Of a stretch of 64,000 bases of DNA, positions 6,738-15,519 are shown piece after piece. The stretch covers positions 1,302,001-1,366,000 of the forward strand of contig NZ_CP029684.2 of the NCBI RefSeq assembly GCF_004102045.2. Reading direction: 5' to 3'. The stretch's first letter is position 1; each line of letters begins with the position of its first letter. The notes below the pieces were generated by a model. It was not told where the DNA came from. It searched no databases and worked only from the letters and a program-made list of their open reading frames with translations. The DNA is from Oenococcus sicerae. GTDB taxonomy: Bacteria > Bacillota > Bacilli > Lactobacillales > Lactobacillaceae. The position numbers and the translations under genes were made by a program.

Positions 6738-7502
6738 GTGACAAAGCAAGAAGAAGCTAAACAAGATTATTTAGCTGGCATGAAGTATAAAGACATTGCT
6801 GAAAAGTACGCGGTATCGCTCTCCACTGTTAGATCATGGAAGGCGCGCAACGGATGGCCTAAAAGTGTTGCAACGCAACGCAAAGTTGTTGCAAAAAGCG
6901 TTGCACAGAAAATAGATGAAAGCCCTGGATTAACTGAAAAGCAACGGCTTTTTTGTTTGTACTATTTGCAACGCTATAACGCTACATGGGCATATCGAAA
7001 AGCTTATGAAGTCGATTATGATACGGCACACACAAACGGATCTAGAATGCTTGCGAATGCTAACGTTAAATCTCTTTTAACCGAACTCAAACAGCAGCAG
7101 TCAGCCGACTTATATTTGACGGCTAATGACATTCTAAAAGAGTTCGCTAAACAAGCTACGGCTAATCTCGGCGATTACCTAGACTTTGGTAAATACGATG
7201 TTTTAGCCGAAGATGAAGCAGGTAACGTCAAGTTAGATACTGATGATAATCCGGTTAAATACCGTAATTCATGGGTGCAGTTAAAGGATAAAAACGGCCT
7301 TGACACCAGTTTGATCAAGTCGGTACACATTGGCAAAGATGGCGTTGTAGTCGAGCTGTATGACAAGCAAAAAGCCATGAAAGAGCTGCTTGACCGCCTA
7401 CCTGAACCAGAAGTCAAAGATGATAGCGATGATGGTTTTATAACAGCAATCGATAAAAAGATGGGCGATATTTGGAAAGATGGTGATGAAGATGAAACTT
7501 GA
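6738..7502 (+). CDS. terS: Terminase small subunit
   Basis: 254 residues from GTG 6738, with AAAGGGGGTGAG at 6718-6729. The first 45 residues form a helix-turn-helix (YKDIAEKYAVSLSTVRSWKARNGW) that binds the packaging site. The central block LTEKQRLFCLYYLQRYNATWAYRKAYEVDY is the classic oligomerisation domain of Terminase_2-type small subunits. The C-terminal part would contact TerL. It recognises phage DNA and hands it to the large subunit, and it overlaps terL by 23 bp. Confidence 0.9.
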   Translation: MTKQEEAKQDYLAGMKYKDIAEKYAVSLSTVRSWKARNGWPKSVATQRKVVAKSVAQKIDESPGLTEKQRLFCLYYLQRYNATWAYRKAYEVDYDTAHTNGSRMLANANVKSLLTELKQQQSADLYLTANDILKEFAKQATANLGDYLDFGKYDVLAEDEAGNVKLDTDDNPVKYRNSWVQLKDKNGLDTSLIKSVHIGKDGVVVELYDKQKAMKELLDRLPEPEVKDDSDDGFITAIDKKMGDIWKDGDEDET

Positions 7503-8787
7503 TTTTCGTTTGCATCGCACTAAATTTCACTTCGATCCTTTTTCTATTAAGCAGTTAAAAGTGTTGACCTGGTGGCGTTATGCTGGCACCAAAGATAAAG
7601 AAGCGATCATCGCAGATGGTTCTGTGCGTGCTGGCAAGACGGTCATCATGTCTTTATCTTATGTGCTGTGGTCGATGCATACTTTTAGCAACCAGCAGTT
7701 TGGTATTGCCGGTAAGACGATTGGATCACTCAGGCGAAACGTTGTAAGACCACTCAAATCCATGCTTGAAAGCCGTGGTTACACCGTACACGACTCACGT
7801 ACAGAAAATTTATTAGTGATCACAAAAGGCAGCAAGACAAACTACTACTTTCTCTTTGGCGGCAAAGATGAATCGAGTCAGGACTTGGTACAAGGTATAA
7901 CTTTGGCTGGGTTCTTTTTTGATGAAGTGGCTTTGATGCCTGAATCGTTTGTCAACCAGGCAACTGCTAGATGTTCTGTTGATGGTTCTAAGTTATGGTT
8001 TAATTGCAACCCGGCTGGTCCATACCACTGGTTTAAAGTCGAGTACCTTGATCAGCTAGATAAGCACAAGGCTATTCGTATTCACTTTACGATGTCGGAT
8101 AATCCATCACTGTCACAAGCAATCAGAGAACGCTTTGAGCGGATGTATTCAGGCGTCTTTTATCAGCGTTATATCTTGGGTTTGTGGGTCATGTCCGAAG
8201 GTATTATTTACGATAACTTCGATGAGAACACCATGGTAGTTGATCCACCTGATGACGCAGTTTATGAAAAATACTATGTGTCTTGCGACTACGGGACTTT
8301 AAACCCTACAGTTTTCTTGCTGTGGGGTCTTTTTAACGGCGTCTGGTACTGTTTGGACGAGTATTACTATTCAGGCCGTACCACCCAGCATCAGCGTACA
8401 GATGAGCAGTATGCAAATGATTTAGACAAATTCTTAGGCAGTATCAAGGCAACAATTATTGTCGATCCGAGTGCTGCCTCTTTTATTACACTGCTCAAAA
8501 AGCGTGGCCGGACAGTTATCAAAGCTAAAAATGACGTGTTGGACGGTATACGTGCGACACAAACAGCTATGAATACCGGACAGATACTTTTTACAAGGAA
8601 ATGCAAGAATCTGTTCAAAGAATTGGCTTCTTACATTTGGGATGATAAAGCTTCCGAACGTGGTGAGGATAAACCGGTTAAACAACACGATCATGCATGT
8701 GATGCCATGAGATATTTTGTCTACATGATTATCTTTAAAAAGCAAATCGTTTCAATTACGAAGCGAATTAATCTATACAACAACTAA
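7480..8787 (+). CDS. terL: Terminase large subunit (PBSX type)
   Basis: 435 residues from ATG 7480; in-frame ATGs at 7486 and 7492 are also possible. The ATPase domain has a Walker A-like GSVRAGKT at about 47-54 and Walker B FFFDEV at 145-150. The RNase H-like nuclease domain has acidic residues in SCDYGT (D270), VDPSAAS (D329) and DHACDAMRYF near the end. It is the motor that cuts concatemeric DNA and pumps it into the prohead through the portal. Length and motif order are normal for the family. Confidence 0.95.
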   Translation: MVMKMKLDFRLHRTKFHFDPFSIKQLKVLTWWRYAGTKDKEAIIADGSVRAGKTVIMSLSYVLWSMHTFSNQQFGIAGKTIGSLRRNVVRPLKSMLESRGYTVHDSRTENLLVITKGSKTNYYFLFGGKDESSQDLVQGITLAGFFFDEVALMPESFVNQATARCSVDGSKLWFNCNPAGPYHWFKVEYLDQLDKHKAIRIHFTMSDNPSLSQAIRERFERMYSGVFYQRYILGLWVMSEGIIYDNFDENTMVVDPPDDAVYEKYYVSCDYGTLNPTVFLLWGLFNGVWYCLDEYYYSGRTTQHQRTDEQYANDLDKFLGSIKATIIVDPSAASFITLLKKRGRTVIKAKNDVLDGIRATQTAMNTGQILFTRKCKNLFKELASYIWDDKASERGEDKPVKQHDHACDAMRYFVYMIIFKKQIVSITKRINLYNN

Positions 8788-8805
8788 CGGAAAGGAGATG
8801 ATTAA

Positions 8806-10269
8806 ATGGGTTTAGCAATTGACGAAAGTTTACTAGCAAATGTCAACGATCCAAGCTTAGATGTGCTGAATTATGCGATTTCAACACACAAAAAAGCGAT
8901 CCGTCGACTGAAGAAATTATTTGATTATTATGATGGCAAGCAAGCTATCTTAAAGCATACGATGACTAATAATCAGCATTCATCCAACAATCGGACTGTT
9001 GTGAACCATGCCAAATACATTACGGACATGGCCACGGGTTTTACAGTTGGCAATCCGATTGCCTACGCGTCTAAAAAAGGCTTGATTCAGCCGATTATTG
9101 ATGCTTTAAAGGCGATTGATATTCAGTCGCATGATACGGAATTAGAGAAGGATCTATCCGTTTTTGGCGCTGGTGATGAGCTGATTTATTTGAAGAATAT
9201 CGGCACAGATCAAGCACCGGATACCCAGATCAGAATTGAGAAGATCGACCCGCGTGCCATTGTCATGGTGACCGATGATACAGTTGAGCACAATCCTTTG
9301 TTTGCCATTTACGTGCAGAAGAAAAGGAACTTGCAAGGCTATGAAAATGGCTGTCTGATAACTGTTTATACACGTCAGAACGTGATTCAGTATCGAACCT
9401 CAATGGGGGATGAACTTGATAACAATGCCGATAAAACAGTCGAGAAACACTATTTTGGGGATGTACCGGTTGTTGAATATCGCAATAATGAAGAGCGACA
9501 AGGGGATTTTGAACAGGTTATTCCCTCAATCGATGACTACAATACCCTGCAGTCAGACCGCATTACCGATAAGCAGGATTTTATTGATGCCTTGCTGGTC
9601 GTTTACGGTTTTACGCTTGATTCAGATAAGGACACGGGTTCAAGTATTAAAAACGGCATGATCAATGGCGCACCTGGCAAAGGTGAAGATGGTGCTTCTG
9701 TGGAATGGCTGACAAAGAATTTTGATGAAACACAAATCGAAATTCTTTCTAAATCCGTTGAAAATGATATCCATAAGATTTCCTACATTCCGAATATGAA
9801 CGATGAGAACTTTATGGGCAACGTCAGCGGAGAAGCCATGAAATACAAGTTGTTTGCGATGGGCAACTTGCTCTCGATCAAATCCAGCTACATGGCTAAA
9901 GGTCTGAGAAAACGATTGTCTTTAATGCAGCATGTATTGACAATCAAAGGGCAAAAGGTTGATATTTCCGATTGCCAGATCACTTTTACGCCGAACATTC
10001 CGGTTAATTTAACCGACATTGTGGCCAACATTAAAAACGCTGATGGTGTGATTCCACGCACGATTACTTATAGCTGGCTGCCGAGTGCTGATAGTCCTCA
10101 AGAAGTCATCGATCAGATGAAGCAGCAGACGGTTGATAACATTAAAACCAACCAAGCAGCCTTAACGGATGACACTGGTGCAAATATTGATCAACCGCCT
10201 TATAACACGGATAAATCATCGAATAGCGAGGACAAAGCCAATGATCCAAATCAAAATACTAAAAAATAA
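8806..10269 (+). CDS. Portal protein (SPP1 gp6-like)
   Basis: 487 residues, ATG 8806 preceded by GGAAAGGAGATG. The pattern RRLKKLFDYYDGKQAIL, then NHAKYITDMATGFTVGNPI, and a central acidic ring-forming region matches the SPP1 gp6 portal family. A dodecamer forms the DNA channel at one capsid vertex, where TerL docks. The last 60 residues are polar and disordered (DDTGANIDQPPYNTDKSSN). Its 3' end overlaps the Prp gene by 29 bp. Confidence 0.93.
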   Translation: MGLAIDESLLANVNDPSLDVLNYAISTHKKAIRRLKKLFDYYDGKQAILKHTMTNNQHSSNNRTVVNHAKYITDMATGFTVGNPIAYASKKGLIQPIIDALKAIDIQSHDTELEKDLSVFGAGDELIYLKNIGTDQAPDTQIRIEKIDPRAIVMVTDDTVEHNPLFAIYVQKKRNLQGYENGCLITVYTRQNVIQYRTSMGDELDNNADKTVEKHYFGDVPVVEYRNNEERQGDFEQVIPSIDDYNTLQSDRITDKQDFIDALLVVYGFTLDSDKDTGSSIKNGMINGAPGKGEDGASVEWLTKNFDETQIEILSKSVENDIHKISYIPNMNDENFMGNVSGEAMKYKLFAMGNLLSIKSSYMAKGLRKRLSLMQHVLTIKGQKVDISDCQITFTPNIPVNLTDIVANIKNADGVIPRTITYSWLPSADSPQEVIDQMKQQTVDNIKTNQAALTDDTGANIDQPPYNTDKSSNSEDKANDPNQNTKK

Positions 10270-10549
10270 GCAACAAATTCGCTTAATTGCCACTGGTCAT
10301 GCGGGTTTTGCTGATTATGGTCAAGATATTGTTTGCAGTGCTGTCTCAGTTTTATTGGACCACACGGCTCGTGGCTTGACCAAAGCAAATGTGATTGACG
10401 ATGGCAGTCAATATGACTTAACAGCTGATATTCAAAACGTTGGCGATCAGCGTTTTATTGATAGCTTAATCGAGACATTGACTTTAATTGCCGGCAGCTA
10501 TCCGAAGAACTTGACTGTGATGTTAGAACGAGTGCAGCGTGTCCGATAA
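10241..10549 (+). CDS. prp: Prp-family cysteine protease, phage-encoded
   Basis: 102 residues from ATG 10241, with GCGAGGAC upstream; a longer frame from 10169 lies inside the portal gene and is rejected. The motif TGHAGFADYGQDIVCSAVS holds the His/Cys pair (H20, C32) of Prp, the protease that in Firmicutes trims ribosomal protein L27 after a NLQFF-A type N-terminal motif. In S. aureus the host Prp also trims phage 80alpha scaffold and capsid proteins at similar motifs. Here the gene lies in the head operon, and three structural proteins start with NLQRFA, so it is probably the maturation protease for this phage. Confidence 0.8.
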   Translation: MIQIKILKNKQQIRLIATGHAGFADYGQDIVCSAVSVLLDHTARGLTKANVIDDGSQYDLTADIQNVGDQRFIDSLIETLTLIAGSYPKNLTVMLERVQRVR

Positions 10550-11708
10550 AGACAAACTGACCTATTGGCAATTGAGGGCAGTCAGAAATGAACAGAAAAG
10601 TCACGATCAGGCCAATCGCAAAGTTGATACGATCACACGAGCTTATGTCCGTTCGCAGAATTATCTGACTGATCAGGTTAATGGCATTTATCAGCGCTAT
10701 TTTGGCAATGGCCAGTACACAGCCGATCAAATCGCCGATATCTTAAATACAACAATCAGCCCGAGTGAATTGGTGACGTTAAACGCTTTGACAAAAAACA
10801 TGACCGATGCTCAATCAAAAAAGCAGGTCAAAGATTATTTGTCTGCAATGGCTGCAAAGGGTCGGATCACACAACTTGAAGAGTTGAAAGCCAAGGCTTA
10901 TATATCGGTCAAACAGGCAGCCAGTGTTGAAATCGGCCAATCGACTGACTTATACACGAAAGTTATTCAAGACGCATGGAATCAGGCCAATGCCGAAGGA
11001 ATTATCGGGGATGTCACTCAAGATGTTCACTTGTATGAAAAAGGTTATGTACCCGAATTAAACAAGGCCGATAAGACGATTAAGATTGTCAATCCAGAGA
11101 CTGGCAAGACGATCACGACAGTCAAAGCCCTGCCTGATAAAGCGATCACATCTTTTAAGCAATTGTCTGGCGATTATGTAAAGCAGGCTTTGGACCAGCA
11201 CTATTTAGGCAAGAACTATTCACAGCGTATTTGGCATAACACAGATCAATTGGCCACTCGTTTGGACGAATTATTTACGGCACAGGCGATGTCCGGCATG
11301 ACTGAACATGATATGTCATTGGCAATTGAAAAAGAGTTTAATACGGGCATATTTAATGCCAAGCGCTTGATTAGAACTGAGGCGAATTACTTTCACAATC
11401 AGACTAAGCTAGATGGGTGGAAAGCACACAACGTTAAGGAATATCAGTTAGTGGCTGTTTTGGATAACCGAACCTCGACTATATGTCGAAACATTGACGG
11501 TCGTGTGTTTAAAGTTAGTGAGGCAAAAGTAGGTGTCAATTTGGCGCCCATGCATCCAAATTGTCGAACGACAGCCATTGCTTACTATGCTGGCAGTCCA
11601 TACACTGGCACACGCACAGCAAATAATCCGAATACCGGTGAAACTTTCCAACTGCAGCAAGGCAAAACTTACCAGGACTGGGAAGAAATTATCAATAATC
11701 ATAAATGA
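10539..11708 (+). CDS. Minor head protein, MuF / SPP1 gp7-like
   Basis: 389 residues from GTG 10539, overlapping the protease gene by 11 bp. It starts TYWQLRAVRNEQKSHDQANRKVD and has the MuF-type C-terminal block: RLIRTEANYFHNQTKLDGWKA, VLDNRTSTICRNIDGRVF, APMHPNCRTTAIAYY. The Cys/His residues of this block are conserved in the family. Such proteins bind the portal, stay inside the capsid and help DNA ejection. The length is usual for this group. Confidence 0.9.
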   Translation: MSDKDKLTYWQLRAVRNEQKSHDQANRKVDTITRAYVRSQNYLTDQVNGIYQRYFGNGQYTADQIADILNTTISPSELVTLNALTKNMTDAQSKKQVKDYLSAMAAKGRITQLEELKAKAYISVKQAASVEIGQSTDLYTKVIQDAWNQANAEGIIGDVTQDVHLYEKGYVPELNKADKTIKIVNPETGKTITTVKALPDKAITSFKQLSGDYVKQALDQHYLGKNYSQRIWHNTDQLATRLDELFTAQAMSGMTEHDMSLAIEKEFNTGIFNAKRLIRTEANYFHNQTKLDGWKAHNVKEYQLVAVLDNRTSTICRNIDGRVFKVSEAKVGVNLAPMHPNCRTTAIAYYAGSPYTGTRTANNPNTGETFQLQQGKTYQDWEEIINNHK

Positions 11709-11787
11709 TGACACGGCCTGTCATATGCCGTCATAAACTGGGCAAATAAATAGCGTGCGTGGGTTTAACTACTCCAACTAATAATCA

Positions 11788-11827
11788 AGCATCGTATGCG
11801 GGTCAGCCTGTATGAGGTGCTTTTTTT
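11788..11827 (+). terminator. Strong terminator inside the head operon
   Basis: A 15-bp stem with a single mismatch and several G-T pairs (left arm AGCATCGTATGCGGG, loop TCAG) runs to 11820 and is followed by seven T. It separates the portal/MuF block from scaffold and capsid. A reading frame that starts inside it (11796) is therefore unlikely to begin there; the scaffold start is at 11868. Confidence 0.75.
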
Positions 11828-11867
11828 GTGGAGTGAATTAGATGTATGCGAGCTAGGAGGAAATTTT

Positions 11868-12500
11868 ATGAAACATGTTTTGTTAAATTTGCAAAGATTT
11901 GCCGAAGAGGATCCAGATGCTGGGGGTGGCGACCCAGCTGGTAAACCAGTACCAGTTGTTACGCCACCGGTTCATGAAGAAGATAAGCCGTTTAAGTCAT
12001 TTAAGACCGAAGATGATTTAACTCATTTCTTGGATTCTGCTTATGACAAGCGCTTTGCCAAGTCAATTGACGGCTTAAAAGCCAAGTGGCAGTCAGAACA
12101 GAATGATCAAAAGTCTTATGACAAGATGACCGACGCTGAAAAGGCTGCTTATAACCTCAAGCAAAGTCAAGCGAAGCTAGATGAACGTGAAAAGGAAGTC
12201 ACGATCAAGGAAAATCGTGCCAATATCACGAACAAGTTAGCTGAAGATGGTTTACCTGTTAGCTTGGCCAAAGCATTCTCACCGGCATTTGCTGATACAG
12301 ATAATCTGGACGCTACTTACAAGACGGTAACTGAAGGCTTTCGTGAAGCGTTAAAAGTCGGTGTTGACAAGGCTTTAGCTGGTTCATCCAATGTTCCTAG
12401 CGGATCAGGCAGTGGCGCACAAAAGTCAGTCGGTCAGATCTTAGCTGAAAAAGCAAACAAAAAAGCAGTCGTCAAAGATTCTATTTGGACGATTAAATAA
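11868..12500 (+). CDS. Capsid scaffolding protein (DUF4355-like) with Prp motif
   Basis: 210 residues from ATG 11868, preceded by TAGGAGGAAA. The N terminus MKHVLLNLQRFAEED carries the NLQRFA motif, predicted to be cut between F and A. The middle is a long charged helix (MTDAEKAAYNLKQSQAKLDEREKEV), typical of scaffold proteins that template procapsid assembly and then leave. The acidic Gly/Pro-rich segment after the motif is also usual. Position directly before the decoration and capsid genes supports the call. Confidence 0.85.
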   Translation: MKHVLLNLQRFAEEDPDAGGGDPAGKPVPVVTPPVHEEDKPFKSFKTEDDLTHFLDSAYDKRFAKSIDGLKAKWQSEQNDQKSYDKMTDAEKAAYNLKQSQAKLDEREKEVTIKENRANITNKLAEDGLPVSLAKAFSPAFADTDNLDATYKTVTEGFREALKVGVDKALAGSSNVPSGSGSGAQKSVGQILAEKANKKAVVKDSIWTIK

Positions 12501-12512
12501 AAGGAGAAGTTT

Positions 12513-12866
12513 ATGTATATTTCACAAGATGTGGATGCTAACCAAGTTAATTTCTTGGCTTCCGAACACTTTATTTCGTTTACCGACAAAGTAGACGCAA
12601 CAAGTTATGCTGTGCAAACTGACGAACTCGGTCACAAAGTGATCCCAGCCGGCACAGTATTTCCAACTAACGATGCAAGCGCTCAAGGTATCACTTTGAA
12701 CGAAGTTGATGTGTCCAATGGCACTCAACTTGTGCCAATCGTAAGAGAAGGCTGGGTATTTGGTTTGAGATTGCCAGTGTTACCAACGACAGCAGCTGTC
12801 ACAGCTTTGACAACGATCCACTTTAAAGATGCAGCCGATGTAGCAGCAGCACAACCACAAGGATAA
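12513..12866 (+). CDS. Probable head decoration protein
   Basis: 117 residues, ATG 12513 with AAAAGGAGAAG upstream. The sequence is beta-rich with the pattern VIPAGTVFPTNDASAQGITLNEVDVSNG, then IVREGWVFGLRLP, ending in an Ala-rich tail. This resembles small proteins encoded between scaffold and capsid that stabilise the outer capsid surface. No Prp-type N terminus is present, unlike its two neighbours. The call rests on pattern and gene position. Confidence 0.65.
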   Translation: MYISQDVDANQVNFLASEHFISFTDKVDATSYAVQTDELGHKVIPAGTVFPTNDASAQGITLNEVDVSNGTQLVPIVREGWVFGLRLPVLPTTAAVTALTTIHFKDAADVAAAQPQG

Positions 12867-12877
12867 TAGGAGGATTC

Positions 12878-13933
12878 ATGAAGAATATTAATTTACAAAG
12901 GTTTGCAGATATTGCAGACCTATTTTCACAAAAAGAGGTCTTGGATTACACGTCTAATAGAACTTACAAGCCCTACTTAGGCGATAGCTTGTTCCCATCA
13001 CGTCGAGTTGAATCACTTGAACTTGATGAATTGCTCAGAGACACACCGATTCCAACGATTGCTTCGTTTTCAGCGTTTGACGCAGAAGCCGAGATTGGCA
13101 GTCGTTCAGCAAGCAAGCTCTCACTAGAGCTGGCTTATATCAAGCGTAAGTTGCGAATTGGTGAGAAAGAATTGATCGCTCTGGCTAATCCTCGTGATCA
13201 AGCCGAACAAAATTCCTTAACGCAACATGTTTATAACGACATTGAGAAACTGGTTCAAAGCATCCTGTCTCGTGTTGAAAAGATGTCTATGGACGTTTTA
13301 GCCACTGGGAAAGTAATCGATGAAGACCATGTTTACAGTGCTGACTATCATGTTCCAGCTGCACACCAAGCTGATATGACTAAATCAGGTACAAACAATA
13401 TCACTTGGGATAGTGACAACACTAGCTTGGATATTTTGGGCGCTTTGGAAGCGTGGTCTGATCTTTTGGATATTCCAGCAACTCGTGCCTTGACTTCAAC
13501 TAAGATTTATCGTCTGATCACGACTAACGCTAAGGTTCTGCAAGCTGTTTATGGGACAACGACTCGTGCACTTAGCTCAAATGATTTTGATGCCTTTATG
13601 CAGATGCACAATTTGCCTATTATCCGTACTTATGACAACAAGTATGACAAGGAAGGAGCTAACGGTAAAAAAACTGCTACACGCTACTTCCCAGAAAATC
13701 GTATTGTCTTGATGAATGATGACCCAATCGGTGAAAAGGTATTTGGCCCAACACCTGACGAAGTCTCTGCCATTGCTGGTACTGACATTAGTGCTAGTGA
13801 TGTTGGAAACGTCTTTGCAAAAGTTTATAAGTCAAGCGATGATCCTGTAGGCACATTCTCTTTGGCTGCTGCAACTGCTTTGCCAAGCTTTGCTGCACGT
13901 GACGAGGTCTTCCAAGCACAGGTAATCGCTTAA
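12878..13933 (+). CDS. Major capsid protein (phage capsid E type) with Prp motif
   Basis: 351 residues, ATG 12878 with ATAGGAGGATTC upstream. The start MKNINLQRFADIADLFSQKEV carries the NLQRFA motif; removal of the first nine or so residues is predicted. The body (YLGDSLFPSRRVESLELDEL, AYIKRKLRIGEKE, PATRALTSTKIYRLI, YFPENRIVLMNDD) matches the HK97-fold capsid E family of lambda-like heads. Size is normal, and it should be the most abundant virion protein. Confidence 0.92.
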   Translation: MKNINLQRFADIADLFSQKEVLDYTSNRTYKPYLGDSLFPSRRVESLELDELLRDTPIPTIASFSAFDAEAEIGSRSASKLSLELAYIKRKLRIGEKELIALANPRDQAEQNSLTQHVYNDIEKLVQSILSRVEKMSMDVLATGKVIDEDHVYSADYHVPAAHQADMTKSGTNNITWDSDNTSLDILGALEAWSDLLDIPATRALTSTKIYRLITTNAKVLQAVYGTTTRALSSNDFDAFMQMHNLPIIRTYDNKYDKEGANGKKTATRYFPENRIVLMNDDPIGEKVFGPTPDEVSAIAGTDISASDVGNVFAKVYKSSDDPVGTFSLAAATALPSFAARDEVFQAQVIA

Positions 13934-13946
13934 TCAGGAGGTAGTC

Positions 13947-14261
13947 ATGGACAATTCAGCACAAATTCAATCACTAGTCAGCCGTTTAGGCATCACTGCC
14001 GATCAAGCGACTGACTATTTCATAGATGGCTTAGCTCAGGTTCTTGACTACACTAACCGAGATAAGCCAATTGGCAATATGGCTGTCTATGCTAAAAAAT
14101 TAGCCATTATTGCTTATAACCGGAATGGCACAGAAGGAAGTACCGCACGTATCGAAGGTGGTGTCACGGAAGATTTTGAAGCAGGAATCCCACTTGAAAT
14201 CAGGCATAGCTTAGCTAAATACCGGATAGCCAACACAGGGGAACTTTATGAGACTTCGTGA
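13947..14261 (+). CDS. Head-tail connector (adaptor) protein
   Basis: 104 residues, ATG 13947 with TCAGGAGGTAG upstream. It is mostly helical (IQSLVSRLGITADQATDYFIDGLAQVLDYTNRD, then NMAVYAKKLAIIAYNRNGTEG) and fits the connector family (SPP1 gp15/HK97 gp6-like) that joins the portal to the stopper. It overlaps the next gene by 14 bp. Confidence 0.8.
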   Translation: MDNSAQIQSLVSRLGITADQATDYFIDGLAQVLDYTNRDKPIGNMAVYAKKLAIIAYNRNGTEGSTARIEGGVTEDFEAGIPLEIRHSLAKYRIANTGELYETS

Positions 14262-14604
14262 AAATGGTCAGCAGATTGTTTACTTACGTGAACCAATCAT
14301 AGGCCAAGATGATGAAGGCCATAATTTGCCACCTGGCTGGGGTACTCCGGTTGCTATTAAAATGACTGTTCAAGCAGCAGGCGGTGCTGTCAATGCACAA
14401 ATCTGGGGTAAGCAGCTTAAGTACATTAAGGCTGGTAAGTATCAAGGGAACCTGATTACGGAAGGCGTCAATGAAAACTGGGGCGTTTGTCTGAATGTTT
14501 CAAAAGATAGCGATCCAGATTATTTAATCAACGCCATTCAGACATTTAGCACACACAAAAACATCACGCTAGAAAAACGTGATCAAGGTGGTACTAATGG
14601 CTGA
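14248..14604 (+). CDS. Head closure (stopper) protein
   Basis: 118 residues from ATG 14248. The small beta-rich protein (MRLRENGQQIVYLREPIIGQ, then ITEGVNENWGVCLNVSKDSDPDY) sits second in the connector block, as SPP1 gp16-type stoppers do. It would close the DNA channel after packaging. Assignment is by order, size and weak pattern. It overlaps the next gene by 8 bp. Confidence 0.7.
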   Translation: MRLRENGQQIVYLREPIIGQDDEGHNLPPGWGTPVAIKMTVQAAGGAVNAQIWGKQLKYIKAGKYQGNLITEGVNENWGVCLNVSKDSDPDYLINAIQTFSTHKNITLEKRDQGGTNG

Positions 14605-15151
14605 TATTGAGATTAAAGGATTGGATAGACTGCGTGCTAAGCTGCAACGATTGCCCGGCATTTTGCATGATTCAATCAAAAATGCCAATTATGACATTGT
14701 AGAAAAAGCCGAAGGCTATGCCGTGCGTGAATTGCAATCAAGTGTGAAACATGGCACTGGCGAATTGGCCCGCAGCTTGAAATATGAAGTCGTCGATAAA
14801 GATGGCAATGTTGTAGGTCGTTTATGGTCTGACAGCCCCATTAGCGCTTACCGAGAACTCGGAACTGGAATTCATGGGCAGGAATCTTATAAGGACTTGC
14901 CACTTGGACAAAGCATTGCTTACCGCCAGACACCTTGGTTTATACCGGTCGATGAAGTGGAGGGCGATTTAACAGCCCTTTATGGCATGCCGAAAATGAA
15001 ATTTGGTGATAAAGAGTATTACCGGACAAATGGTCAGCCGGCTCGGCAGTTTATGGTACCTGCCATTCACAAAGTGAAAGATGAATCGGAAACGATCATT
15101 AAAAATCGTGTTCAGCAAGATTTGCACGAAAAGTTAGGAGGCAGTTCATGA
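14597..15151 (+). CDS. HK97 gp10-like tail completion protein
   Basis: 184 residues from ATG 14597, with AAGGTGG upstream; an upstream in-frame GTG at 14579 precedes that site. The opening ADIEIKGLDRLRAKLQRLP, followed by the helix VEKAEGYAVRELQSS and PARQFMVPAIHKVKDE near the C terminus, is the HK97 gp10 family pattern. These proteins join the assembled tail to the head. Its stop overlaps the next start (ATGA, 15148). Confidence 0.85.
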   Translation: MADIEIKGLDRLRAKLQRLPGILHDSIKNANYDIVEKAEGYAVRELQSSVKHGTGELARSLKYEVVDKDGNVVGRLWSDSPISAYRELGTGIHGQESYKDLPLGQSIAYRQTPWFIPVDEVEGDLTALYGMPKMKFGDKEYYRTNGQPARQFMVPAIHKVKDESETIIKNRVQQDLHEKLGGSS

Positions 15152-15516
15152 CAATTATCAACATGGCGGCTATCACTTATCAAACATTGATGTCTGTACC
15201 TGATATTAAAGCCGTTACGACTAATTATCCCGATACGTTTGCTGTATATCCAACGGCTGTCTATCAAACTTCGCATACATCAGCTTTTGTAGATAGCGAT
15301 ATGCAGGAAATTCAGACAGATTGGACGATCACGATTGATTTATTTACAAACTATGGCAGTTTAACTGCTCTAACTAATAAGCTCATCTCACTATTTGGTG
15401 CGATGGGCTTTTTAAATACAACCGGTACACAAGATTTGAACGGTGCCAACCGAACAGTGATTCGTTTCACTGGCACAGTTGATAACAGTCAATTTCGTGT
15501 TTACCAAAAAGGATGA
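15148..15516 (+). CDS. Tail terminator / tail-joining protein
   Basis: 122 residues, ATG 15148, with TTAGGAGGCAG inside the previous gene. The pattern YQTLMSVPDIKAVTTNYPDTFAVYP, then DWTITIDLFTN and RTVIRFTGTVD fits small alpha/beta tail terminators (SPP1 gp17-like) that cap the tail tube. Position directly before the major tail protein agrees. Confidence 0.75.
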   Translation: MTIINMAAITYQTLMSVPDIKAVTTNYPDTFAVYPTAVYQTSHTSAFVDSDMQEIQTDWTITIDLFTNYGSLTALTNKLISLFGAMGFLNTTGTQDLNGANRTVIRFTGTVDNSQFRVYQKG

Positions 15517-15519
15517 TTT

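Noticed and set aside
11796-11867. N-terminal extension of the scaffold protein
   Set aside because: It would start within a terminator hairpin; a perfect ribosome site precedes ATG 11868 and the conserved Prp motif then lies at the N terminus.
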